Positions 24,400-32,911 of a stretch of 64,000 nucleotides of DNA are shown here, piece by piece; the stretch's first letter is position 1, and each line of letters opens with the position of its first letter. The stretch is from Bacteroidales bacterium UBA2861. Its GTDB lineage: Bacteria; Bacteroidota; Bacteroidia; Bacteroidales; UBA932. The translations under genes were made by a program, and so were the position numbers. The stretch spans positions 65,531 through 129,530 of the forward strand of contig DEFD01000018.1 in assembly GCA_002350615.1 (NCBI GenBank). Direction: 5' to 3'. The notes under the pieces were generated by a model, which was not told where the DNA came from, searched no databases, and saw only the letters and a program-made list of their open reading frames with translations.

Positions 24400-25095
24400 A
24401 TGCTTTTCAACTTACTTCAGGCCGACACTTTGCAGACGGCCGCAGTGACCACCCAGGAAATGTCCTATTCCCTTATCGACATGGCCGCCAAGGGTGGTTG
24501 GCTCATGATCGTACTCCTCATCCTTTCCATCATCGCCATCTATATTTTCGGCAAAAAGGTATGGGTGATCGGCCAGGCCAACAAGATCGACAAGAATTTC
24601 ATCGACGATATAAAAGACTATGTGCACGAGGGCAAGATCAAATCCGCCCTTACGCTCTGCTCCAAATACGACACGCCGGTAGCAAGGCTCATGGAAAAGG
24701 GCATCGAGCGTATCGGCAGGCCCCTCGGAGACATCCAGACGGCTGTGGAGAACATGGGCAACCTGGAAGTGTCCAGGCTTGAAAAGGGTCTCCCCTTCCT
24801 CGCCATGATTTCCGGCGGCGCCCCCATGATCGGATTCCTCGGAACCGTCATGGGAATGGTTCAGGCCTTCTTCAACATGTCCAACGCAGGCAACAACATC
24901 GACATCACCCTCCTTTCCGGAGGTATCTACACCGCAATGATCACGACGGTGGGCGGTCTTATCGTAGGTATCATCGCATATTTCGGCTACAACTACCTCA
25001 CGGCCCGCATTTCCGATGTCGTTTTCGGGATGGAGAACGCCACCATCAGCCTGCTCGACCTGCTTAACGAACCCGCGGAAAAAACCGAAGAATAA
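24400..25095 (+). CDS. exbB: MotA/TolQ/ExbB-family proton channel protein
   Basis: The 231-residue protein has three transmembrane segments (about 33-53, 140-160, 180-203) and the family GGAPMIGFLGTVMGMVQAF and YTAMITTVGGLIVGIIAY regions. It is expected to pair with ExbD to harvest the proton motive force and drive TonB. The next gene's ATG overlaps its stop (TAATG), so they are co-transcribed. Confidence 0.93.
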   Translation: MLFNLLQADTLQTAAVTTQEMSYSLIDMAAKGGWLMIVLLILSIIAIYIFGKKVWVIGQANKIDKNFIDDIKDYVHEGKIKSALTLCSKYDTPVARLMEKGIERIGRPLGDIQTAVENMGNLEVSRLEKGLPFLAMISGGAPMIGFLGTVMGMVQAFFNMSNAGNNIDITLLSGGIYTAMITTVGGLIVGIIAYFGYNYLTARISDVVFGMENATISLLDLLNEPAEKTEE

Positions 25096-25505
25096 TGGCT
25101 ATCAAGAGAACAACAAAGGTAGATGCGGGGTTCTCGATGTCGAGCATGACGGACATCGTCTTCCTGCTGCTCATCTTTTTCCTCGTGACATCTACCCTCA
25201 TCAACCCCAACGCACTCAAGCTCCTGCTCCCCAAGAGCACCGGCCAGGTTAGCGCCAAGCCCACGGTGAGCGTCAGCATCAAGGACTGGGGCGACGGGCA
25301 GTACACCTACCACATCAACGGCAGCGAGCTTGCCGAAGAGATAGGTCAGGTGGAGGACGACCTTGTCGGGCTCCTTCAGAACGAGGAGGATCCTACATTC
25401 TCCATTTTCTCGGACCAGAGCGTGCCCATAGGGGAAATCGTACAGGTGATGAACATCGCCAAACGCAACCATTATAAAGTAATTCTCGCCACGCAGCCGG
25501 AATGA
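25095..25505 (+). CDS. exbD: ExbD/TolR-family protein
   Basis: The 136-residue protein has a short cytoplasmic N-terminus, one transmembrane segment (SMTDIVFLLLIFFLVTSTL, about residues 17-35, with the functional aspartate Asp19 region) and a periplasmic domain. It overlaps exbB by 1 bp and tonB by 4 bp. This is the stoichiometric partner of ExbB. Confidence 0.92.
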   Translation: MAIKRTTKVDAGFSMSSMTDIVFLLLIFFLVTSTLINPNALKLLLPKSTGQVSAKPTVSVSIKDWGDGQYTYHINGSELAEEIGQVEDDLVGLLQNEEDPTFSIFSDQSVPIGEIVQVMNIAKRNHYKVILATQPE

Positions 25506-26290
25506 AAGAATATCTCAGAGAAAGGGAAAACCGCGGGCGCAACGCCTCGCTGACCGGTATCGCACTTACGCTGCTGGTCCACGTCGCCGCGCTCTGCCTG
25601 GTATCTTTCACGGGACTCAAATATATCTATCCGCCTCCGGAAGAATCTTCCTTCGTGCTCGACTTCCAGCAGGAAGAGGAAGAAGTGGTGATCAAGCCCA
25701 AATACGGGCGTGAGCCCCAGGGCGAAAAAGTGGATAAGGAGAAGGAAGTGGAACTGGTGCAGCGCAGCCAGTCCCCGTATCAGAGCACGGCGCAGAACCT
25801 CACCCCGGCTGCGAAGCCGGACGATTTCGGAGATGTCGAGACTCCTGAACCCGAGAGGGAAAAGGAGCCTGAGCTCGATCCAAGGGCCGCATTCCCCGGA
25901 ATGGCAAAGAAAGACACCAACATTACTGCTCCCCACAGCGCCGCCGAGTCTTCTGCCACTTTCAAGGCCGGCCAGAGCGACGGGAACACGGAGACCGCGA
26001 AACCTGAAGGTACGGCCAACGCCCATGTAGAAGGCCGAAAAGTGAACAAGGCCACCTTGAAGAAGCCTTCATACAATCTCCAGGAAAGCGGCCGCGTAGT
26101 GGTGAAGATCTGGGTGGACCAGTATGGCAAGGTAAAACGTGCGGAACCGGGTGCCGACGGCACTACGGTGACAAATGCCAAGCTTTGGGCGGCCGCAAGG
26201 GCCGCGGCGCTTGACGCGGTGTTCGACATGAAAGCGGACGCCCCCGCACTTCAGGAAGGAACAATCACTTATATTTTCAATCTCAGATAA
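25502..26290 (+). CDS. tonB: TonB-family energy transducer
   Basis: The 262-residue protein has an N-terminal transmembrane segment (about 17-40), a charged E/P/K-rich spacer (about 50-130) crossing the periplasm, and a C-terminal TonB-like domain with ESGRVVVKIWVDQYGKVKRAEPG near residue 195. With exbB and exbD it forms a complete energy-coupling unit that would serve the SusC-type receptor (54548) and other receptors in the cell. The stop is 56 bp ahead of the RluB-like gene. Confidence 0.9.
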   Translation: MKEYLRERENRGRNASLTGIALTLLVHVAALCLVSFTGLKYIYPPPEESSFVLDFQQEEEEVVIKPKYGREPQGEKVDKEKEVELVQRSQSPYQSTAQNLTPAAKPDDFGDVETPEPEREKEPELDPRAAFPGMAKKDTNITAPHSAAESSATFKAGQSDGNTETAKPEGTANAHVEGRKVNKATLKKPSYNLQESGRVVVKIWVDQYGKVKRAEPGADGTTVTNAKLWAAARAAALDAVFDMKADAPALQEGTITYIFNLR

Positions 26291-26346
26291 AAATCAACTG
26301 GCCCAGGAGTGACGCGAGTCAGCCGAAGGCCGCAAACAAAAAAGAC

Positions 26347-27687
26347 ATGACAGAATTCAGCAAAGACGGCCGTAAACTCAGACCGCGCAGGCGCGTGGAC
26401 AGTGCTGAGCAGGCCTACAGTACAGCGGAGCCCCGCCGGGATGGCGGAAGAAGCAACTCCGGAGAACACAGGACATTCAGTGAGCGCAGGACATACGGCG
26501 GCCATTCCGGTGAAGGAAGGGGCTACGGCTCCCGCAGCGGTGAAGGCAGAAGCCACGGCAGCGGCGAGGGCAGGAGCTACGGTTCCCGCAGCGGCGAAGG
26601 AAGGCCTTACGGCGAAAGGAAGAGCTACGGCCAGCACAGCGGCGAAGGCAGAAGCCATGGCAGCGGCGAGGGCAGGAGCTATGGTTCCCGCAGCAGCGAA
26701 GGAAGGCCTTACGGCGAAAGGAAGAGCTACGGACAGCACGGCAGCGAGGGCAGAAGCCACGGCAGCGGTGAAGGAAGAGGCCAGGGCAGGAGTTTCGGCC
26801 ACGGCGAAGGCGGCAGAAGCGCTTTCGGCAAAGGCGGCGCCCCCCGCAAACCATATTCCAGGAAAAACGCGGCCTTCAACCGCAGGAGCGAAGAAGGCAT
26901 CGACAAGATGATAGCTTCCACACCCGTGAGGGAAGCTCCCGAATACGACAGCTCGGACTTCAGCGTAAAGGAAGTCGTGCGCCTGAACAAATTCATAGCG
27001 AATTCTGGTGTATGCTCCCGCAGGGAAGCCGACACCATGATCCAAGCCGGCGTAGTCACGGTCAACGGAGAGGTCGTCACCGAACTCGGCACCAGGGTGA
27101 ACACCCTTACCGACGTGGTTAAGTTCAATGGCGAGACCCTCAAGGGAGAGGCCCGCGTGTATCTGGTGATGAACAAGCCCAAGGGCTATGTCACCACCGC
27201 CAGCGATCCCCATGCGGAAAAGACCGTGATGGATCTCATCAAGGGCTGCGCAGCCAGGGTTTATCCCGTAGGACGCCTGGACAAGGCCACCACCGGGGTA
27301 CTCATGTTCACCAACGACGGCGAGATCGCCGAAAGGCTCACCCACCCTTCCTTCGACAAGAAGAAAATCTATCAGGTAATCCTCAACAAGCCTTTCACCG
27401 AGGAAGAGCGCCAGCAGGTCCTTGCAGGCATCACCCTCAATGACGGCGACATAGCGGCGGACGCCATCGAATTCATCGACGAAGACGACCACCGCAAGCT
27501 CGGAATCGAGATCCACTCCGGCAAGAACCGCATCGTCCGCAGGATATTCGAGCATTTCGGCTACGATGTCAGGGGCCTGGACAGGGTGTATTTCGCAGGA
27601 CTTACCAAAAAGGGCCTCAAGAGGGGCGAATGGCGCTACCTGAGTGAGAGCGAGGTCAATATCCTTAGGATGGGAGCATACGTATAA
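26347..27687 (+). CDS. RluB/RsuA-family pseudouridine synthase with repetitive basic N-terminus
   Basis: The 446-residue protein has an N-terminal low-complexity extension of about 200 residues (S/G/R/E/Y-rich), then an S4 RNA-binding domain (LNKFIANSGVCSRREADTMI, residues about 216-235) and a pseudouridine synthase domain with the catalytic aspartate in GRLDKATTGV (about residue 316). The target is probably large-subunit rRNA. The extension contains two full 102-bp tandem units (26539-26640 and 26641-26742) and a partial third from 26743. The stop overlaps era by 1 bp. Confidence 0.93.
   Translation: MTEFSKDGRKLRPRRRVDSAEQAYSTAEPRRDGGRSNSGEHRTFSERRTYGGHSGEGRGYGSRSGEGRSHGSGEGRSYGSRSGEGRPYGERKSYGQHSGEGRSHGSGEGRSYGSRSSEGRPYGERKSYGQHGSEGRSHGSGEGRGQGRSFGHGEGGRSAFGKGGAPRKPYSRKNAAFNRRSEEGIDKMIASTPVREAPEYDSSDFSVKEVVRLNKFIANSGVCSRREADTMIQAGVVTVNGEVVTELGTRVNTLTDVVKFNGETLKGEARVYLVMNKPKGYVTTASDPHAEKTVMDLIKGCAARVYPVGRLDKATTGVLMFTNDGEIAERLTHPSFDKKKIYQVILNKPFTEEERQQVLAGITLNDGDIAADAIEFIDEDDHRKLGIEIHSGKNRIVRRIFEHFGYDVRGLDRVYFAGLTKKGLKRGEWRYLSESEVNILRMGAYV
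26539..26790 (+). repeat. 102-bp in-frame tandem repeat within the RluB-like gene
   Basis: The unit runs from 26539 to 26640 and again from 26641 to 26742 with a few base changes, and a partial third copy follows from 26743. Each unit encodes 34 residues of a G/E/R/S/Y-rich pattern with GERKSYGQH as landmark. The period is a multiple of three, so the frame is kept. Confidence 0.85.
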
Positions 27688-28568
27688 TGGCACACAAGGC
27701 AGGTTTCGTAAACATAATCGGCAACCCCAACGTGGGCAAGTCCACCCTGATGAACGCTTTTGTCGGGGAGAAGCTCTGCATAGTCACGGCAAAGGCCCAG
27801 ACCACCAGGCACAGGATCATGGGGATAGTGAACGGAGAAGACTGGCAGATAGTGTTCTCCGACACCCCAGGCATCCTCAAGCCGGCCTACCGGCTCCAGC
27901 AGACCATGATGGACGCCGTGGATTCCGCCATCGGCGACGCCGACATCGTCCTTTATGTCACCGATACCGTGGAAAAGAGCGACAAGAATGCAGAATATGT
28001 CGAGAAACTGAAGAGCATCGCCTGCCCTGTCATCGTGGTGGTCAACAAGATAGACATCAGCGACCAGGCCCGCGTGCAGGAGCTCCTGGCATCGTGGCAG
28101 CGGCAGCTGCCTGAGGCTCTCGTGATCCCGGCATCGGCGAAGGAGCAGTTCAACATCGACGCCATCGTCGCCGCGGTGCGCGAGCGCCTGCCCGAAGCAC
28201 CCGCCTGGTTCGACAAGGACACTTTCACCGACAAGAATCTCCGCTTTTTCGCTTCAGAGATTCTCCGGGAGAAGATTTTCCTCAACTATAGCGAGGAAAT
28301 TCCCTACAGCTGCCAGGTGGAGGTAGAGAGTTTCAAGGAAGGAGAGGAGCGTTACGATATTTCCGCCGTTATCTATGTCATGCGCGAATCCCAGAAGGGC
28401 ATCGTCATCGGCAAGAAAGGGGCGGCACTCAAGAAAGTGGGCACCCAGGCCCGTCTGGACATGGAGGATTTCTTCCAGAAGAAGGTTTTTCTGGAACTTT
28501 TCGTGAAAGTGGACCCGGACTGGAGGGAAAGCCGCCGCGAGCTGCGGAAATTCGGATACGAAGAATAA
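27687..28568 (+). CDS. era: GTPase Era
   Basis: The 293-residue protein has the GTPase motifs GNPNVGKST, TTRHRI (switch I), DTPGI and NKID, followed by a C-terminal KH domain with VIGKKGAALKKVGTQAR near residue 250. Era acts in maturation of the small ribosomal subunit at the 3' end of 16S rRNA. It follows the RluB-like gene directly, a sensible pairing of ribosome-biogenesis factors, and parC starts 15 bp later. Confidence 0.97.
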   Translation: MAHKAGFVNIIGNPNVGKSTLMNAFVGEKLCIVTAKAQTTRHRIMGIVNGEDWQIVFSDTPGILKPAYRLQQTMMDAVDSAIGDADIVLYVTDTVEKSDKNAEYVEKLKSIACPVIVVVNKIDISDQARVQELLASWQRQLPEALVIPASAKEQFNIDAIVAAVRERLPEAPAWFDKDTFTDKNLRFFASEILREKIFLNYSEEIPYSCQVEVESFKEGEERYDISAVIYVMRESQKGIVIGKKGAALKKVGTQARLDMEDFFQKKVFLELFVKVDPDWRESRRELRKFGYEE

Positions 28569-28583
28569 TGTCATGAAGAATCT

Positions 28584-31433
28584 ATGAGCGAAGAATACGA
28601 AGATATCATCGAAGAAGGCATCGAAAGCGCTGAAGAGGACGCCGCCGTCGAAATGACCGGTGATGAGGAATCATCGGGCAAGTTCAGCAAGCTGCTCGGA
28701 AGCGACAGCCGCAAGTACAAGCTTTCCGGAATGTTCAAGGACTGGTTCCTTGACTATTCCTCGTACGTAATCCTCTACAGGGCGGTGCCGCATATCGTGG
28801 ACGGTCTCAAACCCGTTCAGAGGCGCGTGCTGCATGCAATGCACCGGATGGACGACGGAGCCTTCACCAAGGTTGCGAACATCGTGGGACAGGCCATGCA
28901 GTACCATCCTCACGGCGATGCATCCATCCTCGGAGCCCTCGTCCAGCTCGGGCAGAAAGGCCTCATGGTGGACTGCCAGGGTAACTGGGGCAACATAATC
29001 ACCGGCGACAGCAACGCGGCACCCCGATACATCGAGGCGCGGCTTACCAAGTTTGCCAAGGAAGTGGTCTTCGACGATGAAATCACGAACTGGATGAACT
29101 CCTACGACGGGCGCAACCGCGAGCCTGTTGAGCTGCCCGTGCGCTTCCCTCTCCTGCTCGCCCAGGGCACCGAGGGCATTGCGGTGGGTATGGCATCCAA
29201 GATCCTTCCTCACAATTTCAACGAGCTTATGGACGCGTCGGTAAAGATTCTCGAAGGCAAGAGCTTCGAAATCTATCCGGACTTCCCTACCGGCGGTTTC
29301 GCCGACTGCAGCAAATACAACAACGGCCGCCGCGGAGGCAGCGTCAAGGTGCGCGCCCGCATAGAGAAAATCGACAAGGGCACCATAGCCATCACCGAGA
29401 TTCCCTATGGCAAAACTACCCATATCCTCATCGACTCCATACTGAAGGCCAAGGAGAAAGGCAAGATAAAGATCAAGAAAATCGAGGACATGACCACGGA
29501 AAAGGCCAATATCCTCATACATCTGCCTTCCGATGTGTCGCCGGACAAGACCATCGACGCTCTCTACGCCTTCACCGACTGCGAGACCAACATCGCTCCC
29601 AACGCCTGCGTCATCAAGGACAGCAAGCCGCAGTTCCTTTCGGTGAACGAGATCCTGGAGTACGACACCTTCCATACCAGGGACCTTCTCGAAGCGCAGC
29701 TCCGCATCCGTTTGAGCAAGCTCGAGGACGACTGGCATTACACTTCCCTGGAGCGCATCTTCTTCGAAGAAGGGGTTTACAAGATCCTCGAGGAACGGAG
29801 GCATGCCACCTGGGAAGACCAGAAGGATGCCATCCTCGTCAGGATGAAGGATTTTCAAGACCAGGTGAAGCGGGAGATCATGATGGAAGACATCGACCGC
29901 CTGGTGGAGAAGCCGGTGCGCAAGATTTCCAAGTTCGATGCGAAGGCTGTTGACGAGAAGATTGCCAAGATCGAGGAGGAAATGGAGGAAGTCAAGAGGA
30001 ATATCGAAGGCATTACCGCCTACACCATAGCCTGGTTCAAGAACCTCAAGGCGAAGTACGGCAAGGATTTCCCCCGCCAGACCGAGCTGACCGGATTCGA
30101 GAGCATAGCTGTCACGAAGGTCGTTAACAACAACGCCAAACTCCAGGCGAACCTCGCCGAAGGCTTTGTCGGCATCGGCCTCAAGCGCGACGACGGAGGC
30201 ACCTTCATCTGCGACTGCTCGGACCTTTCCGAAATCATCGTCATAGGCTCCGACGGTAAATACCGCATCACCAAGGTGGAGGACAAGGCTTTCTTCGGGA
30301 AGGACCTTCTCTACGTAGGGGTGTTCAACCGTGGAGACGCGCGTACAATATATAATGTAATATACCGGGAGGGCAAGAGCAGCATCTACTATGCGAAGCG
30401 TTTCGCCATCACTTCGGTGACCAGGGACAAGGAGTACGACATAACCACCGGCGCCCCCGGCAGCCGCATAGTCTGGTTCAGCGCCAACCATAACGGCGAG
30501 GCTGAAACGGTCCGCGTGCAGCTGAGACCCCGCCCGAAGCTCAAGAAGACCTCTCTCGAATATGATTTCGCCGAACTCGGAATCAAGAGCAAGACGGCGC
30601 GCGGAAACCTCGTGACGAAGAATGTCATCCAGAAGATTTCCCTCAAGAGCAAGGGAGTGTCCACCATATCTGGCAAGGACATCTGGTACGATGCCGATAT
30701 ACAGAAACTCAACGAGGACGGCCGCGGACAGTACCTGGGCCAGTTCGAGGGCGACGACAAGGTGCTGGCCATCTTCAAGAACGGCACATACTACACCACT
30801 TCGTTCGACCTTGTGAACAAGTATCAGGGCGATGTGCTCCGCATAGAGAAGTTCGACCCGGACAAGGTTTACACAGTGCTGTACTACGACGGCGATCCTA
30901 AGGTCAAGTGCTTCTATGTCAAGCGTTTCTGCTTCGTTCCGAGCGATAACAACCCGGTTCTCTTCATAGCCGAAGGGCAGAAGTCCTACCTTGTGGACAT
31001 CAGCGACGACAAGCATCCTCAGTACCGCTGCATTTTCGGAGGCAAATCCGCACACAAGGAGCCGGAGCTGATCGATGCGGAGGAATGGATCGCCCGCAAG
31101 GGAATCAGCGCCAAGGGCAAGAAATGTCACGACCGGGACCAGGTGAAGAAGGTCGAGTTCGCGGAGCCGTTGCATAAGCCGGAGGATGATATCCCCGAGC
31201 CGCAGGAGACGGCGGTACAGGCCGGCCTTGAGGAGGAAGAAACGGTACAGGAGGCCGTCCAGGGCGAGGTTTTCGAAATCGACATCCCTTCAGCGAATGA
31301 GCTGGGGCTGCCTGAGGGAGAGATATCTCTCCCGGCACCTGCGCCGGCTCCCGCGAGTTCGGAGCCTCTGAAGAAGGAGGAGGGCAAGGACGAGGTGCAG
31401 CCTTCTCTTTTTGAAGAGCCGACGCTTTTCTAA
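28584..31433 (+). CDS. parC: DNA topoisomerase IV subunit A (ParC/GyrA-type)
   Basis: The 949-residue protein has an acidic N-terminal tail, the GyrA/ParC winged-helix region (KPVQRRVLHAMH), the catalytic tyrosine Tyr149 in AAPRY, the coiled-coil tower, and a C-terminal beta-propeller-like domain. An acidic C-terminal tail follows (about 880-949). Together with a B subunit elsewhere it decatenates chromosomes. Assignment to ParC rather than GyrA rests on the divergent C-terminal domain and the lack of a clear GyrA box; the family name is secure, the subgroup is likely. Confidence 0.88.
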   Translation: MSEEYEDIIEEGIESAEEDAAVEMTGDEESSGKFSKLLGSDSRKYKLSGMFKDWFLDYSSYVILYRAVPHIVDGLKPVQRRVLHAMHRMDDGAFTKVANIVGQAMQYHPHGDASILGALVQLGQKGLMVDCQGNWGNIITGDSNAAPRYIEARLTKFAKEVVFDDEITNWMNSYDGRNREPVELPVRFPLLLAQGTEGIAVGMASKILPHNFNELMDASVKILEGKSFEIYPDFPTGGFADCSKYNNGRRGGSVKVRARIEKIDKGTIAITEIPYGKTTHILIDSILKAKEKGKIKIKKIEDMTTEKANILIHLPSDVSPDKTIDALYAFTDCETNIAPNACVIKDSKPQFLSVNEILEYDTFHTRDLLEAQLRIRLSKLEDDWHYTSLERIFFEEGVYKILEERRHATWEDQKDAILVRMKDFQDQVKREIMMEDIDRLVEKPVRKISKFDAKAVDEKIAKIEEEMEEVKRNIEGITAYTIAWFKNLKAKYGKDFPRQTELTGFESIAVTKVVNNNAKLQANLAEGFVGIGLKRDDGGTFICDCSDLSEIIVIGSDGKYRITKVEDKAFFGKDLLYVGVFNRGDARTIYNVIYREGKSSIYYAKRFAITSVTRDKEYDITTGAPGSRIVWFSANHNGEAETVRVQLRPRPKLKKTSLEYDFAELGIKSKTARGNLVTKNVIQKISLKSKGVSTISGKDIWYDADIQKLNEDGRGQYLGQFEGDDKVLAIFKNGTYYTTSFDLVNKYQGDVLRIEKFDPDKVYTVLYYDGDPKVKCFYVKRFCFVPSDNNPVLFIAEGQKSYLVDISDDKHPQYRCIFGGKSAHKEPELIDAEEWIARKGISAKGKKCHDRDQVKKVEFAEPLHKPEDDIPEPQETAVQAGLEEEETVQEAVQGEVFEIDIPSANELGLPEGEISLPAPAPAPASSEPLKKEEGKDEVQPSLFEEPTLF

Positions 31434-31440
31434 ACCGGAT

Positions 31441-32712
31441 ATGATTTGCTGCCTGTCAGGGTTCATGGGGTGCGGCAAGACCACCGTTGGGAGGGTTCTT
31501 GCCGTGCGGGGATTTGTGGATCTGGACGAGGAGATTGAGAGGCGCGAGGGAGTCAGCGTGCAGGAGATATTCCGCACGCGCGGCGAAGGGGCGTTCCGGG
31601 CCCTTGAGAGCAGCGTTCTGCGGGACGTGCTGTCCTGCAGCCGCTGGCCTCGCAAGGAGTTCGCTTCGCTCACCCCACCACCTGCTGATGCAGGCGGTCC
31701 CCCCGCTTCCGGGCCGCGGGCGGCACGTCCTTGCGAGGCCAGCGGCTGCAGTGCACAGCAAAGCCTCGTCATAGCGCTGGGCGGTGGGACGCTGACGAAT
31801 CCTCAGTGCCGCGAATTGCTCAAGGAACACGATGCACTTTGCATCTATCTCCGCGCTTCGGTGGAGACTCTCGCTTCGCACCTGAGGGGTGGCGGGGACC
31901 TGGCGGCAAGGCCGCTTCTCTCAGGGCCGGGAACGATCGAGGAGAAAATCAGCGGTCTGCTTTCTCTCCGTTCCGGGCTTTATGAGTCAAGCGCCGATTT
32001 CATTCTGGATACCGACGGCCTTAGCCCGGAACAGATAGCGGGACAAATCCGCCGGATTGTCTCCAGGCGCTACCGGGCGGTGATCTTCGATCTCGACGGA
32101 ACCCTTCTCGACACCCTGGAGGACCTTGCCTGCGCAGTGGAACATGCCCTGCAGAAAAGGGGTTTTCCAGGCCACTCCATTCAGGAATACCGGGGCATGG
32201 TGGGGCACGGGGTGAGGAATCTGGTGATCCGGGCGCTACCCGGCCAACTGCAGGAAAATCAGGAACTTGTCGATGCCTGCCTTTCTGATTTCAAAGATTA
32301 TTACCGCAGTCATATCGACGTTCACACGCATCCTTATCCGGGAATGCCGGAATTGCTGGGCAGACTCCGGCAAGAGGGTGTCAGACTCTGCGTGGCTTCC
32401 AATAAATTCCAGGAAGGCGTTGAGCATCTTGTGAAGGAATTCTTCCCGGACATAACTTTTTCCGCCATTCTCGGCGACAGGCCGGGCAAAGCCCTGAAAC
32501 CCGACCCTCAGATAGTGCGGGAGGCTCTTGCCGCCGCCGGCGTGGATATTTCAGACTGCGTCATGGCGGGAGACTCTGCCACCGACATGAAAACAGCCGC
32601 CGCGGCCGGCATCGACGCGATAGCGGTAAACTGGGGGTATCGCAGCCTTGAAGCGTCCCCGGACTATCTTCTCATCCACTCGGCGGAAGAACTCGGCATG
32701 GCCCTGCTTTAG
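31441..32712 (+). CDS. Shikimate kinase fused to a HAD phosphatase (Gph-like)
   Basis: Starting at the ATG at 31441 gives 423 residues. Residues 1-205 are a shikimate kinase: P-loop GFMGCGKTT, DLDEEIERREG, ALGGG, RPLL lid and the R..Y motif. Residues about 212-423 are a HAD-type phosphatase of the phosphoglycolate phosphatase subgroup: FDLDGTLLDT, a cap, and GDSATD. Shikimate kinase phosphorylates shikimate in chorismate synthesis. The phosphatase role is unclear. Between about residues 66 and 107 lies a foreign proline/alanine/glycine-rich insert produced by a palindromic element (31635-31751), just before the ALGGG motif. It starts 7 bp after parC. Confidence 0.88.
   Translation: MICCLSGFMGCGKTTVGRVLAVRGFVDLDEEIERREGVSVQEIFRTRGEGAFRALESSVLRDVLSCSRWPRKEFASLTPPPADAGGPPASGPRAARPCEASGCSAQQSLVIALGGGTLTNPQCRELLKEHDALCIYLRASVETLASHLRGGGDLAARPLLSGPGTIEEKISGLLSLRSGLYESSADFILDTDGLSPEQIAGQIRRIVSRRYRAVIFDLDGTLLDTLEDLACAVEHALQKRGFPGHSIQEYRGMVGHGVRNLVIRALPGQLQENQELVDACLSDFKDYYRSHIDVHTHPYPGMPELLGRLRQEGVRLCVASNKFQEGVEHLVKEFFPDITFSAILGDRPGKALKPDPQIVREALAAAGVDISDCVMAGDSATDMKTAAAAGIDAIAVNWGYRSLEASPDYLLIHSAEELGMALL
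31635..31751. repeat. Palindromic element inserted in frame in the shikimate kinase coding region
   Basis: A perfect 24-bp inverted repeat (31635-31658 against 31728-31751) flanks a 69-bp core. The core has a small hairpin (CCTGC TGAT GCAGG, 31681-31694) and the self-complementary 13-mer GCCGCGGGCGGCA (31713-31725). The total length of 117 bp is 39 codons and keeps the frame. A similar element is at 47652-47794. Confidence 0.7.
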
Positions 32713-32782
32713 CGGGCAGGCTTCATTTTAAATATATCGCCCAAAAACACGCCAGACACGCGTGAGAATCCGCAAATTTTAT

Positions 32783-32790
32783 TAAATTTG
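32783..32790 (+). promoter_or_regulatory. -7 element ahead of tRNA-Gln
   Basis: TAAATTTG matches TAnnTTTG and lies 9 bp before the tRNA 5' end. It is the only promoter I see before the locus A lipoprotein genes. Confidence 0.55.
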
Positions 32791-32799
32791 TAGGATAAT

Positions 32800-32873
32800 T
32801 GAGGTATGGTGTAATGGTAGCACTACAGATTTTGGTTCTGTCTGCCCAGGTTCGAATCCTGGTACCTCAACCA
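32800..32873 (+). tRNA. tRNA-Gln (TTG)
   Basis: The acceptor TGAGGTA pairs with TACCTCA, the anticodon loop in CAGATTTTGGTTCTG reads TTG, the T arm is CCAGG TTCGAAT CCTGG, and CCA is encoded. No terminator follows; the next start codon is 38 bp downstream. Confidence 0.95.
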
Positions 32874-32911
32874 AATAACCCACAAAACAACCACGCACTA
32901 AACATCTAACG

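Noticed and set aside
26269..27693. Long open frame on the minus strand opposite the RluB-like gene
   Set aside because: It is rich in alanine because of the GC-rich repeat in the real gene; no independent evidence.
28671..31175. Very long open frame on the minus strand opposite parC
   Set aside because: It mirrors the codon pattern of parC, has no signal, no family match and no start context. GC-rich coding strands produce such shadow frames, as also opposite typA and the RluB-like gene.
31441..32712. Shikimate kinase as pseudogene because of its odd insert
   Set aside because: The insert keeps the frame and all kinase motifs are intact, so the gene is likely functional.
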